Assembly: GCA_023935145.1 (NCBI GenBank)
Contig: CM043705.1
Location: forward strand, 87,950,084 to 88,014,083
Length of the DNA: 64,000 nt
From: Bretschneidera sinensis
Taxonomy: Eukaryota > Streptophyta > Magnoliopsida > Brassicales > Akaniaceae
Reading direction: 5' to 3'
Both the position numbers and the translations under genes were made by a program. Numbering within the stretch: the stretch's first letter is position 1; the number at the start of each line of letters is the position of its first letter. Below, in pieces: positions 24,569 to 35,125 of this stretch. Below the pieces are notes generated by a model. The model saw only the letters and a list, made by a program, of their open reading frames with translations, made no database searches and was not told where the DNA came from.

Positions 24569-26023
24569 TTTGTATTTTAGCTGTCGTTATCACTTAATTA
24601 TTTTAGAAAACCTTAAAAAAAGAATTGAAAAAAATAAAAGATACAGAAGAAAATAAAAACCAGAAAAAGAAAAAAATTCTACCATTGGCTCTTAGGGTAG
24701 TTTTAATCCTTGGGCAAACAACACCTAAGGATTTTTGAACTACATGGGTTATATACTTTGTGTAAAAGCGTAATTAACCGCTGAGAGAGAGAGAGAGAGA
24801 GAGAAAGGAGAAAGAGCCTACTTGCGCTTTCGCAAGCAAAAGGAAAATCACTAAGTGTGTATTCATATTTACAGTTCATTGAACAGCTTATTGCTGTAGT
24901 AAGTGTTGGAAGCAGGGTATTGAGTGACTTAGTCGAAAATGGTATTTCCTTGATCCCTTTGTTTTCCCTTCATAAAATTGATGCGTCATTATTGCATTAT
25001 TTTTTATATAAATTTCAGTTTCTATAAGCCAGGTGAAAATATGGTAAATTTGGATATTTCTTAAGTAATTTGATTTTATTGGAAAATGAAGAAACCATTA
25101 TTGTTTATGAAAAGAATGGACTCACTTCTTACCTTTTTATTTACAATTGTTTTTATGATGTGGTAAAATTAGAAGAAAGAAACGTTTTATTTGGTTTTTT
25201 CCTAAAGAGAGACATGTAATTTAGGAACAGATCCGTAAGATGAATCAAAGCCAATCTCAGTTTTGGCATTGGTTGGGAATGTAGTATTTCTGCTTGTAGG
25301 AGATTTTTGAAGTCAAAACTTTTGTGGGTTTTGTGTGACTGAATGTGTTATAAGCAATCAAAGTTGTATGACTATGAGTAGCTGAATATCATGTTAATTC
25401 TAACACAGTTGCTTCATATTCAACTGCTACTCTTTGAAGCTGATTTATTTCCCGGGGAGGGGGTTCTTTATCACCCTATTTTGTAAGTGTTTATCACCTT
25501 ATTACTTGAATCTTGGATTTCCAACTGGATTCAATTGACAGCAACGAAAAGCAGCAGACCAATGTGTTTGATCAGCTTCCGATTTTAGTGATCTGGATTT
25601 TTAGATCGTGAGTGATCCATAAAGACCTGAGCTGTGTACCAAATCATGTGCAAATTTTATCCTTGCATAGAGATGATCTTGTTTTTGCATTTTTATGGCT
25701 CATAGTATTCTTATCAACATTGTATCCTATTGTTCAAGAATGGACTCCAATTTTTTTTTCTTTTTTTTGTAGTTTTCATTTGAAGCTTTAATCTCAGGTT
25801 GTTTTTGTGAACAACTAAACAAATTCAGGTGTAAAAGCATGATGCCCATGTACATTGTTAGTAGGTTACAAGACTTTTATTATAATAATCGTTTCAATGA
25901 AATTTCCATTACTTAATTATTGTATCAGCTAAATGATTTTAATTTTTGTTAATTCTTTTTGGTCTATTTATATCTAGCCTGCCAACCCTAGGATTGATTT
26001 TCAATGTGATCCTTGTACAGGCT
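24569..26023 (+). other. Promoter, 5' leader and leader intron of the Elongin-B-like gene
   Basis: A GA microsatellite (24783-24804) and a leader-like stretch precede a good donor at 24942 (AATG|GTATTT). The matching acceptor is at 26020 (TTGTACAG). The roughly 1.08-kb sequence between is intron-like. The leader exon ends in ATG (24939-24941), in frame with the coding exon after splicing. Confidence 0.5.
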
Positions 26024-27584
26024 ATGTATATACGCGTCAAGCGTAGCAAGACAACTTACTTTATCCAATGTGATCCAACTGAGACTATTCTGGACATTAA
26101 ACAGAAATTGCATGCCCTCATTGATCAAGCAGTAAAAGACCAGCGTTTGATCTTAGTGGGGACTGGGGAAGTTTTAGAGGATTCAAAAACATTGGCAGAT
26201 CAGAAGGTACAGATCATAATTGCATTCCTTTTTATTTGTTCTGATGTAAAGTCAAGAAAAAAGTAGCACCCAGATCTTTGTTATTTTAAAGAAAAAATAT
26301 AACATAATAAAGAAAATGGAGTATTCTTGTGGCATATTAATCTTTTATTGTTGATCCGAATGAGTCTTCACCTTGTCTTGACAGTTTCAATAAATTTGCA
26401 GGTTGAAAATGATGCTGTCATTGCACTGACCTTGAGAAAAGGTGGTCTTTCATATGCCTTGTTTTTCTTACTTAATCTGTGAATGGTTCTCTTATTCTCA
26501 TTACTCTTAGGTTAGATAGCACACGCACATTATGATTTCTGGTTAACCAAGTCTTTTGATTTTATTTATTAAAAGAAACAGAAAAGAAAATGAAGTCTGT
26601 TGATTTGGTGTAAAAATGAAGGCACGTCTTTGCCTGCATAACTCTTGTCATGTTTCCCTGTTTTATCTAGCATAGCAGAAATCATTTGTCTTAATAATAT
26701 CCTACTTTTTAGAAGAGGTGAAGATGAGGCTTAACCTTTCATTAGAAGACTTTGCAGAAAAAGCTAAGAATAGCGCCTGGATAAGTTTGATCCTCCTTTC
26801 TTTGAATGTCCACTGACCCTTCATAAACCAAATTATTTTAAAGAGTATTCTCCAATTTTTTAAATAAGGGTCTGCCATGGCCCATTCCTTTCTTCCTTTG
26901 TCAAATGTATTTTTTTAGACAGTCGTAAACTAAGGTGGAATTCTTTCTTCCTTGAATCTTTCAAAATAAAATATCAGTCTGGAAATGTTTTCAACTCTTT
27001 CTATAAAAAAGAATTCTTTATATTTAGTTTTAATTGATTGGACTTTATTTATTTATGCTTTTATAGAGTTTATGGATTGAGCTTTATATTCCAACTAATT
27101 ATAAAACTAAAACCAAGTAGTTTCATGTTTGAAGTTAAAAAAAATTGACACATGGCATCAACGTAGCACTTCTTAAAAAAGCTTCCATAACACTTATATG
27201 AGATAAATTGGGTGGTCAGGAGTTGTTAAGATCTCGTTCTGGAGCCCTCTAAATTTTAGACAGTTTAATTCTGAAACGGCTGTTGATAACCTATGTTTCT
27301 CCTTTTGAAAGTAACCCTTTAAGTAACTGTACATCGCAAGTAACATGTTGCAACATACTTGGCCAAAGAAAAGTGGAACAAGAAAGGAATGCACATACTA
27401 TATACTGCATCGTCCTATCATGCTTGTAACTTGCATGAGTTAAGTAGCATATCTGATTTGTGTTTGTTTAGACCACAGTTCTGAAGAAATTTCCTATCTT
27501 TCAGATGACAATGAGTTTGAGGATGTCAACATTGTACGGCCAGATGATTTCTACCAATCTCGTGATGATGCTGGCAATTGGTGA
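26024..27584 (+). CDS. Elongin-B-like ubiquitin-fold protein (At5g57860-like)
   Basis: Three exons, 26024-26206, 26402-26441 and 27505-27584, joined at GT-AG introns, give 100 aa. The protein is one beta-grasp ubiquitin-like domain: MYIRVKRSKTTYF, a helix with IKQKLHALID, then DQRLILVGTGEVLEDSKTL. The tail reads DDNEFEDVNIVRPDDFY and ends NW. There is no C-terminal Gly-Gly, so it is not a conjugated modifier. The spacing of KTT, DQRL, LxDxKTL and DDxFE follows animal Elongin B, a scaffold partner of Elongin C in cullin ubiquitin ligases; that role in plants is inferred. The first coding exon begins three bases after a splice acceptor. An upstream ATG at the end of the leader exon (24939) would add Met-Ala if used. 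Confidence 0.88.
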
Positions 27585-28188
27585 TGCCTGGACCTAACTT
27601 TGGAAAAGCTTAAGCTGAAACATGGGGAAGAGTCAGCTTTTACACATATCATGGCCATGTCCAGCTTTGCTTATATTGTTCGGTGTTTGGTGTTCTTTGT
27701 ACCATGAAATATATACTTATTACAAGTTTCAAGTGAGAGTTATTGATGTATGAAAAGTTTTCGTCATGTTTGTTGCTAATATTTGATTTCAGTTTAAAAC
27801 CAACTTCAATTTAGAGCTTATTTTTTAAAATTTAACGAAAACTTATTCAAATCTTATTAAATATGAGTCACCATTATAGTTGATCTGCTTGTTACTTTGC
27901 ATTTATTTAATGTCAGTATGTGGTACTGAAAGTATTTTGCATTATTTTGTTTTGTGTGTATATCATTATTATATTATTTCTTGATGGTAAAGAGAAATAT
28001 GATTTTCTAGCTTTGCAAATGAAAAAAAAAAATTGACAATGTTTCAAATAATGCAATTTCTGGACGGTAATTACAAAAGACCTTTCTAATCAAATATTCA
28101 AAATTCTAAAGGTAAATTTGATTGAAACCCAGAGCGATTAAATGAAAATTTACGCAAGAATATCTGGAAAAAGAAAAGATATATCAGT
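27585..28188. other. 3' flank between convergent genes
   Basis: This holds the 3' UTR of the Elongin-B-like gene and AT-rich spacer up to the stop codon of the minus-strand RING gene. No further feature seen. Confidence 0.45.
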
Positions 28189-28957
28189 TCACACAACTAC
28201 ATTGGATATCGGCAATAGACATTGACACATAGGGCATGAACGATTCTCTAGTAACCAATTGTTAATGCACTTTCCATTGAAGATATGGGAGCAACACATC
28301 TTCAGTATGCCTGTTTGGTTGCATGGTCCGTCTACGCAAACAGGGCAATTGTCTGTCTGTGTAGAGAGAGGTTGTAAACAAACAGGGCATGTCTTGTCGG
28401 TCAATTCAGCTTCATCAAATTGTTGAATTACCTCCATTGCAGCCTTTGCAGGAACCTCTATAATCCCAACTGGTTCATCTTCATCATCTGAAATAGGTTC
28501 CTCTTTTTGTACCCTCAACTTATTCCTTAATGCCCAAGCAATGTCAAGTCGGTCATTAAGAATCATTGCTTCTTCATGCTTTCTTGGAATAGTATTTTTA
28601 ACAGTAGGCCTTGTAGTAGTACTGCAAATTTCTGCGACCACGACTACTTTGATGGGGTTTTTCGCAGAATTTGTTTGAACAAATCGGAACTTACTTAATA
28701 AGTGATGAAAAATTTCAAATCTTAATGGTGATATAGCTTTGGGATCGAGTTTCAAATGGGATTCAACCGTAGAAAAAAACCTTTCCATGAGGGATTATGC
28801 AGTGTGCCACATGGAGAATTCGAAGGGGATTGACTTGTAGACTTTTTTATCCATGAAAACATCTTCATGGGCAGATTTGTTGGTCTTCAAAAACATGAAC
28901 AGACCCTTGTCGGTATTATTATTCTTGCATGGCTTCGTTTTCCACGCGAATCTTTTT
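28189..28957 (-). pseudogene. RING-finger protein gene, disrupted (main part)
   Basis: Minus-strand frame encoding a C-terminal zinc-binding RING: CPVC near residue 188, then CCSHIFNGKCINNWL and CPMC near the end. Such proteins are ubiquitin E3 ligases. The second histidine expected in a RING-H2 (CxHxFHxxC) is Asn here (CSHIFNGKC), so one zinc ligand is missing. The gene is broken twice. A TAA at 28795-28797 interrupts the frame, and an LTR element is inserted at 28957/28958, separating the start codon (33246-33248) from the rest. Without the insertion and one copy of the 5-bp duplication, the frame runs 257 codons with only that internal TAA (codon 56). An ATG at 28788 could still start a 199-aa RING protein, so residual expression is possible. 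An acidic segment (SDDEDEPVG) precedes the RING. Confidence 0.8.
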
Positions 28958-29449
28958 TTATGTAGTAAATAATTCACTCTCCAATAGCCTGATGACACAT
29001 GGATGACTCTCCCGTCAATAATCAGACAATACGTGGCAACATCAATGGCGAGCATGTAGCAGGCATGTAGCAGACCAAATGACGAAGGCTTAATCACTCA
29101 CAAGTTTCTCACACGCAAAAATAGAAGTAAGATTTCAAGGACTACATCATTCCTGAACACGTAACAAGACCCCTCGAAAGAAAAAGGGGATCTCAGGGAT
29201 CGCGTCGTCTTAAGCACGAAATGAATTGGCTCTCTGAACTGCTATAAAAAGGCCCCAGGTATGCAGATCTCAACACGATTCAATTGCAACACAAACACCA
29301 CCACTACTGTTATCCTCTCCATATTCTCACTAACAAAGGTACCGGAGAGTCATCGGAGACACCACCCTCCTCTCCCTCCGGCGACTCCTTAGTTCATTAC
29401 TCTCTTCCTATGCAGACCTTAGGGTTTCGGATCTCTAGCTCAGTGGCAG
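28958..29449 (+). repeat. 5' LTR of the gypsy-type element
   Basis: About 492 bp, partner of 32742-33238. It has a TATA-like ctataaaaagg at 29242-29252. The second base is mutated (TTATGTAG against TGATGTAG), and the 3' tip is missing. Confidence 0.85.
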
Positions 29450-29652
29450 TCCTTAGAGGTCGACCTCCCCATCGAATGCAACCTCTCTCTCAATGCCACT
29501 CAACCAGGCATGCACCTCCTCCTCCTTGCCTTTAGATCCGTCTGCCATTGCCCCGTCTTCTTCCCCGAGGCGGCAAGCTAAAGGGCCGAGAATTCGACCG
29601 AGAGGAAAAGCACCTCGGCTTTCCTCTTGGCTTCCAAGAACCCCTCGAGGAA

Positions 29653-31536
29653 CTAGAGCCCAGCCTCCTCCTCCATAGCCTCTTGGAAGGAAAAGAAGTT
29701 CTTGAAGTCAACCATAGCCTCTTCCAAGGCCCTCCAGATGGCCTCTTTCATCTCCCCCCTCAGGCTCTGTTCAGAGGCCTTGGCGGCGTCCTTCTCCCTG
29801 CACATTGCATCCCTCTCCTCCACGGCCTCGACCATGGCCCTTTCCGCTTCCCCCTTGCTCAGACGAGCTCCTTCCAGAAAGCCCTGCAGCTGCTGGATAA
29901 ACCCACAACTGTCGTCCAGCTTTCGTTGGCACCTGGACAGCCTGTCAATCATGTCCAAATAGTGGTGCGACAGCATTCCGTTCACCATGCTTGACTGAGG
30001 TAAAAAAAACAAAGCAATGTGTTAAGTTACTGCAAAACGGGAGTAATTAAAAAAAAAAGACAAGGTAGAAATTCTAACCTATGAGGCTATGACCTCGGCC
30101 ATAGAGCAAAGACTCTCGATGGGCTTCCTCTTGAGCTCTATCACGTTGCACTGAGGTATCCCCAGTACGAGGTGCTCTCTAGCGACCTTGACGTGAGCAA
30201 ACACTAGGTCATCCATCTTTATGCCCCAGTTGGGCATAAAGACCCCAAACTCCGAAGGGGCCCTTTGGGATGAGGACAACGGGTCAAGATGCACGGGTGA
30301 AGGAGCGGGTGAAATGTCCCTTGGCTCAGAAGAAAGGTCGGAAGGGCTTGAGGTCTCTACATCAATAAGAACAGGAGAGGGAGCCCATAGCTGCTTCTTC
30401 GACCCTTTGGCTTATGCATCTTGCTTGCCAGCTGGAGCAACCCTCTTCCTCTCCAAGGCCATCTTCTTCGCCCGTTCCCTAGCCTTTGCCGTAGCTTCCA
30501 TTTCTGCCCAGCAAAAAACACAAATATAAGTAACAAGAAGTAAAAAAATTATGAAAGAGTTTTCAAGTATATACCACTCTCTAAAGTTCCCTCAGGACAG
30601 CGAGGGCAGAGGTCGCGCTTCGCCAACTCCTCGTTGTCATATAAGACGCAAACGTCAATAGGTACGACAACCATAGCTTTCAGCGTTTCTTGCTTGCAGT
30701 GCTTGAGGTGTGGTTTCTTACACTTCCCCACACGGTCTAAACTCCAAGTTAGTGGAACCCCGAAACTCTTCTCGCTCTAGACATAGAAGAAGGTTTTCTT
30801 CCACTGCTTGATGGACGTGGGCTTCTTCTTCAACAACCTTTTTCTGGCTCTAGAGCCTATCACGACCCACCCATGTTGGTCGTGCTTGCTCATTAGGAAG
30901 TGAGCTTTAAAAATATTTATGTTTATTAGCCCCTTTCACATCCGTGCAAACATAGATGAATGCCATGATTAGATGCACGGAATTGCGCACCAACTGACAC
31001 AGTGCTATATCGAAGTATCTCAACACCGAGCAGAGAAAAGGATGGAGTGAGAATCTGAGCTCGGCTCTCATATGCTGTTCGTAAACACATATCTCGAAGG
31101 GTACTTGACTCGGGAGGACATCACAGACCCTCTCCTCAACACCAGCATTTCTCAAGGTGTACTCTTCTGGAATCTGGTACACACGCCTGATAACCTCGAA
31201 CTCCCCTACCTTCAATTTATTTGGCACAAAATTCGCCCCAATTGACCACTTTACCCTCTCTTCCACCTTCATATCCCCCCTGAGCTCGGCCAAAATGTTA
31301 TCTTCCTCGTCCTCAAAAGAAGAATCCTCTTCCTCCTCATCTTCCTCTTCCCCAGCCTCATAGGGAACCAATGCCAATGGTCCCTCCTAGGCACTATCAT
31401 CCCTTGAGGCCTCACCTTCACTAAAGACTCGGTCCAAACCCATGGCCCAATCCAGCTCCCTGGACAACGTCTCATTATCCTCACTACGACTACAACTACC
31501 ATTAGACATATCGCAATTACTACCTACTGAAGACAT
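29653..31536 (-). pseudogene. Antisense gene of the gypsy-type element (putative plant transposon protein, PF04195-like)
   Basis: This runs opposite to the element. From ATG 31536 the minus strand reads an acidic N-terminal region. A conserved block follows with VPFEICVYEQHMRAELRF and HPFLCSVLRYFDIALCQL, which I associate with the 'putative gypsy type transposon' family. At least two GT-AG introns are readable. One is 71 bp (30574-30504), joining ...LES to MEATAKARERAKK. A second ends near 29998 (minus ACCTCAG) and leads into a coiled-coil C-terminus (29653-29997). It is broken by a TAG at about 31387-31389, an extra T near 30913-30917 (frameshift after KYF) and further stops. Function in relatives is unknown; such antisense genes are reported in Tat-lineage elements such as Grande. 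Confidence 0.75.
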
Positions 31537-32220
31537 TATAAGAGTAGAAAAGGGAAAACTCACCAACAAGGCAGATCACCATGACAATTCCGAGCACTTC
31601 AACACTAACTACGAGCAAGCATACCATGAACCTCCTCCACACGACCAAAAGATCTCAAACTTTGGCTGACTCTGTGAGCTCTCAAACTCTTACTGACTTT
31701 AAGGGTCTCAAAATTTTCTTTCTAAATGCAAATGAAGTGAAGTGAAGAAATGAGAGAAAACTCCTCTCTTATATAGAAGCTCGAGTGTGATTAACGAGGG
31801 GAATTAACTCCACTTCAGCTATAAAGACACGACGTTTGGCATAATCAAGGAAATATACCACCATTTCGTTCCCAAAAACAGTCGATTCATTCCCTAAGGC
31901 GTCTGAAGGAATACCGTTAAGCACATACGCCGCCTTTACACTCCCTAAAACGATAGCGCAAGCCTCAGCATTAAATGCCCCACATAATATTCTAGAACAG
32001 CCCAACGCTCTAGCATTAAATATCTCCATAGAGTGTTATGAGGTAGGCCCAAAGGCTTTTACAAGCCCAAAGCAAAAGAAATTGCCCAGAGGCTTTTGTG
32101 GGCCCAAAAGCCCCCTATAGGCACAAAACACGGAAGAATAACACAAAAGTCTTCTATGGGCCCAAAAGAAAGGAAGACGACGGCCTAAGAAACATTGAAG
32201 GCCCATGCCTCGTCAAAGAT

Positions 32221-32652
32221 CTCCAAGGCCGAGCATTTTGAATGAGGTTCATATGCTCGATCTCATATCTCCAAGACCGAGCATTTTGACTGAGGTTCAC
32301 ATACTTGGTCTCATATCTCCAAGGCCGAGTATTTTGACTGAGGTTCATATACTCGTTCTCATGTCTCCAAGGCCGAGCATTTTGACTGCTGCTCACATGC
32401 TCAATCCCATGTCTCCAAGGCCGAGCATTTTTACTGAGGTTCATATGCTCGGTCCCATGTCTCTAAGGCCGAGCATTTTGACTATTGTTCACATACTCGA
32501 TCCCATGTCTCCAAGCCCAAGCATTTTAACTGGGGTTCATATGCTCAGTCCCATGCCTCCAAGACTAAGCATTTTGACTGCTGCCCACATGCTCGGTCAT
32601 ATGTCTCCAAGATCGAGCATTCTGATTGATGCCCATATGCTCGGTCCTAGGC
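32221..32652. repeat. Nine 48-bp tandem repeats
   Basis: Units begin at 32221 and every 48 bp to 32605, each starting ctccaaggccgagcatttt or a close variant and ending with a catgctcg(g/a)tc phrase. Because 48 is a multiple of three, both strands stay open and show a 16-residue periodic translation, which I do not take as coding. It lies between the antisense gene and the 3' LTR. Confidence 0.93.
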
Positions 32653-32741
32653 TTCACAGGCCAGGGCACACAACCAATGGCACAAAGCTCCATTATACTT
32701 CCTCAAGCACATAAGTATACTTAAGGAAGTGGAGGGGCCTC

Positions 32742-33238
32742 TGATGTAGTAAATAATTCACTCTCTAGTAGCCTGATAACACGTGGATGACTCTCTTGTC
32801 AATGACCAGATGATACGTGGCAGCATCAATGATAGGCACGTAGCAGAGCGAATAACGAAGCCGTAATCACTCACAAGTTTATTACACGAAAAAATAGAAG
32901 CCAGATTTCAGGGACTGTGTCATCCCTGAACACGTAACAAAACCCCTCGAAAGAGAAGTGAGATCTAAGGGATCGTGTCGTCCTAAGCACGAAATGAATT
33001 AGCTCCCCGAACTACTATAAAAAGGCTCCAAGTACGCAGATCTCAACACGATTCAATTGCATCATGAACACCACCACTACTGCTATCATCTCCATATTCT
33101 CACTAACAAAGGCATCAAAGAGTCATTGGAGGCACCACTCCCCTCTTCCTCCGGCGACTCCTTAGTTCATTGCTCTATTCATGTACAGACCTCAGGGTTC
33201 CAGATCTCCAGCTCAGCGGCAGATTTTCAACATCAACA
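32742..33238 (+). repeat. 3' LTR of the gypsy-type element
   Basis: 497 bp, TGATG...CAACA, with ttttcaacatcaaca at its end. It is bordered by TTTTT (33239-33243), which matches the left flank. Confidence 0.87.
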
Positions 33239-33243
33239 TTTTT

Positions 33244-33248
33244 GACAT
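33244..33248 (-). pseudogene. RING gene, start-codon fragment cut off by the insertion
   Basis: The minus strand reads ATGTC here, followed by AAAAA (the duplication) and then the element. Directly after the other copy of the duplication, at 28952 and below, comes GATTCGCG. Joined, this gives MSKRF in the frame of the RING protein. Confidence 0.65.
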
Positions 33249-35125
33249 ATGTTTCTCTCGTTTCCCTGGTACTACTACTCTTCATGTTAACCTTTCTTGT
33301 TATCTTCTTGTACAACACTCAATTCTGTTAACCGAATTTCTTGGTCTCTCTTTTCTTCACTCAGATTTTTACAGTAAAGAAGAAAAAAAAATCCCTAAAG
33401 CTGGTATCTATATAAAGGAGAAAATTTTTCTTTCCTAGTCCTAAATCCTAGTGTACCAAGGATTTAGAGTTAATTGATACGCAATCAATCGTGTTATCTG
33501 TTTTAATTATTAGTGTTCTTTTTGAATTAGGAAAATCAGCATGGTTAATTTATGTGCTTTTTCTTTGCCGCGTGGAATGTGAAAAGGAAATCACTAATCA
33601 TCAATTTCCTTTTTATTTGTCTTCTTAATCGTGAAATGTTACAAATGTTTAGTCTACTAAGCAGAATTTGATCTATATATGAATATATTAATTTAGAGAT
33701 GTCAAAACCAATCCGACATCCGAAAGTCCGATCAATCCATTTCGATTAAAAAGGTTTTTTTTTCAAGTGGATGATAATCAGTTGTGAAAATAAAATTTTA
33801 CTTTCGGACCGATAATTGAGTGCAAGCATATGCAGTTTTTCATCTGACTTACATTTTCATCTGTTTCATTCACTTTTTTAAAATGCTAATTTTACCCCTC
33901 ATAAATTATTATATTTACAAAAATACTTGTTTCTCACATAAGTTTTTTTCCTCACATTTTTATGTCAAAAGACAACAAATTCATTTATGCTAAAACTAGA
34001 GATACCATGTTTTATTTAAAATATTTGATAACATCTATAGGTTGAGTAGTAAATCTGTGTTGTTAAAAATCAACACAATTTTTTTACATGATTACATGTA
34101 CGGTACAATTGTATAAGTTTATGTTTAAATAAAACAAAGTTTAGATTTTTTTCATTAAAAAGGCTGGTGATAATGGTTGGAGATAAATGGTTAATGTGAG
34201 TGGATTTGGACAAAAACTTCTATTTAATTACCAGGTTACAGTGGAAATAGATAATGAATTTCACCGTCGGGTGGGAATACATTCCTAACAATATTGCAAT
34301 TGATCTTTTCAAGTCTCTAATGAAAAATTTTATTTTTAAAATATCGGTATTATCTAATGAAAAATTACTCTTAGTTCTCATAAGTTATTTTAATATTTTT
34401 TTGATGAGATGTAAAGTAAAACATAAATGTATTATATTGAAAGCTAATGGTAATACAAGTTTCTCAAATGCTGAAGCTGTGTTTAATGCCCAATTTGCTT
34501 CAGTTATTGGTGGAATTGTTACTTGTAACATATCTTTAGTTGCAAACACCATCATCTTTCATCCCTATATCCAAGCTCTTTAGATTTAAAAAAGAAAAAA
34601 GAAAAAGAAACAATAAGAGGTTTTTTCATTCCCTTGCTTCATAGCCATATATTTTTCATTTAATTCTTAAAATCACTTCATCGTTTCTTTTAGTGAATAT
34701 GATGGAGAAACATGGTCTCATATCGGAAACTAGTGCTTAAGAGGACTAACATATAAGCATTGCCTTGACCTTTAAAAGATAAACAAGAAAACTTATGGCA
34801 GTTTAATTAATAACTAAGAGGTCACTCACATACCTAAAAGCAAATACCGACTCAGAACTACAACAAACAAACCTCCAACCAAAAATATATAATTCATGTT
34901 GTTAAGGATGATAAGATTCTTAGCATCTCACAAACACCTTTGTTCTACAACTGGAAAGATGAATACACTGAATAACTGCCAAAATTTGAAGCGATTATAA
35001 TCATTTTTTCCAAATTTAACCAGTGAAAAACAAATAGTATCAAGGTAGAGAGATCTAACTCGAGAAACATGCACATATAGGGTTCCAGAACTTCTCTCAA
35101 ACACCATAAGGATTTTCAAAGGCCC
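33249..35125. other. Intergenic, promoter side of the broken RING gene and 3' side of PRP4
   Basis: AT-rich and without recognised coding sequence. A 109-codon open frame at 34254-34583 (plus) begins MNFTVGWEYIP but resembles no family I know and is likely chance. Confidence 0.4.

Larger units (their letters stand above)
28958..33238 (+). mobile_element. Gypsy-type non-autonomous LTR element with antisense gene
   Basis: A 4.28-kb element in plus orientation. LTRs at 28958-29449 and 32742-33238 share long blocks (gtagtaaataattcactctc near the start, aacacgattcaattgca). The right LTR starts TGATGTAG after a purine tract ggaagtggagggg (32726-32738), which fixes the orientation. TTTTT flanks both ends (28953-28957 and 33239-33243). 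The left LTR lacks the last 16 bases of the right one, and no primer site follows it, so that junction is deleted. No gag, protease, reverse transcriptase or integrase remains. The interior carries an antisense gene remnant and nine 48-bp repeats before the 3' LTR, a layout known from Tat-lineage gypsy elements. Confidence 0.87.

Noticed and set aside
29284..29994. Several plus-strand open frames in the retroelement
   Set aside because: They overlap the LTR end and the antisense coiled-coil frame, and show no similarity of their own.
32205..32714. A 169-codon plus-strand open frame with 16-residue repeats
   Set aside because: It is created by the 48-bp tandem repeats in the retroelement; both strands are open for the same reason and there is no family similarity.
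34254..34583. A 109-codon plus-strand open frame
   Set aside because: AT-rich composition, no recognised motif and no splice or neighbour context; probably chance.
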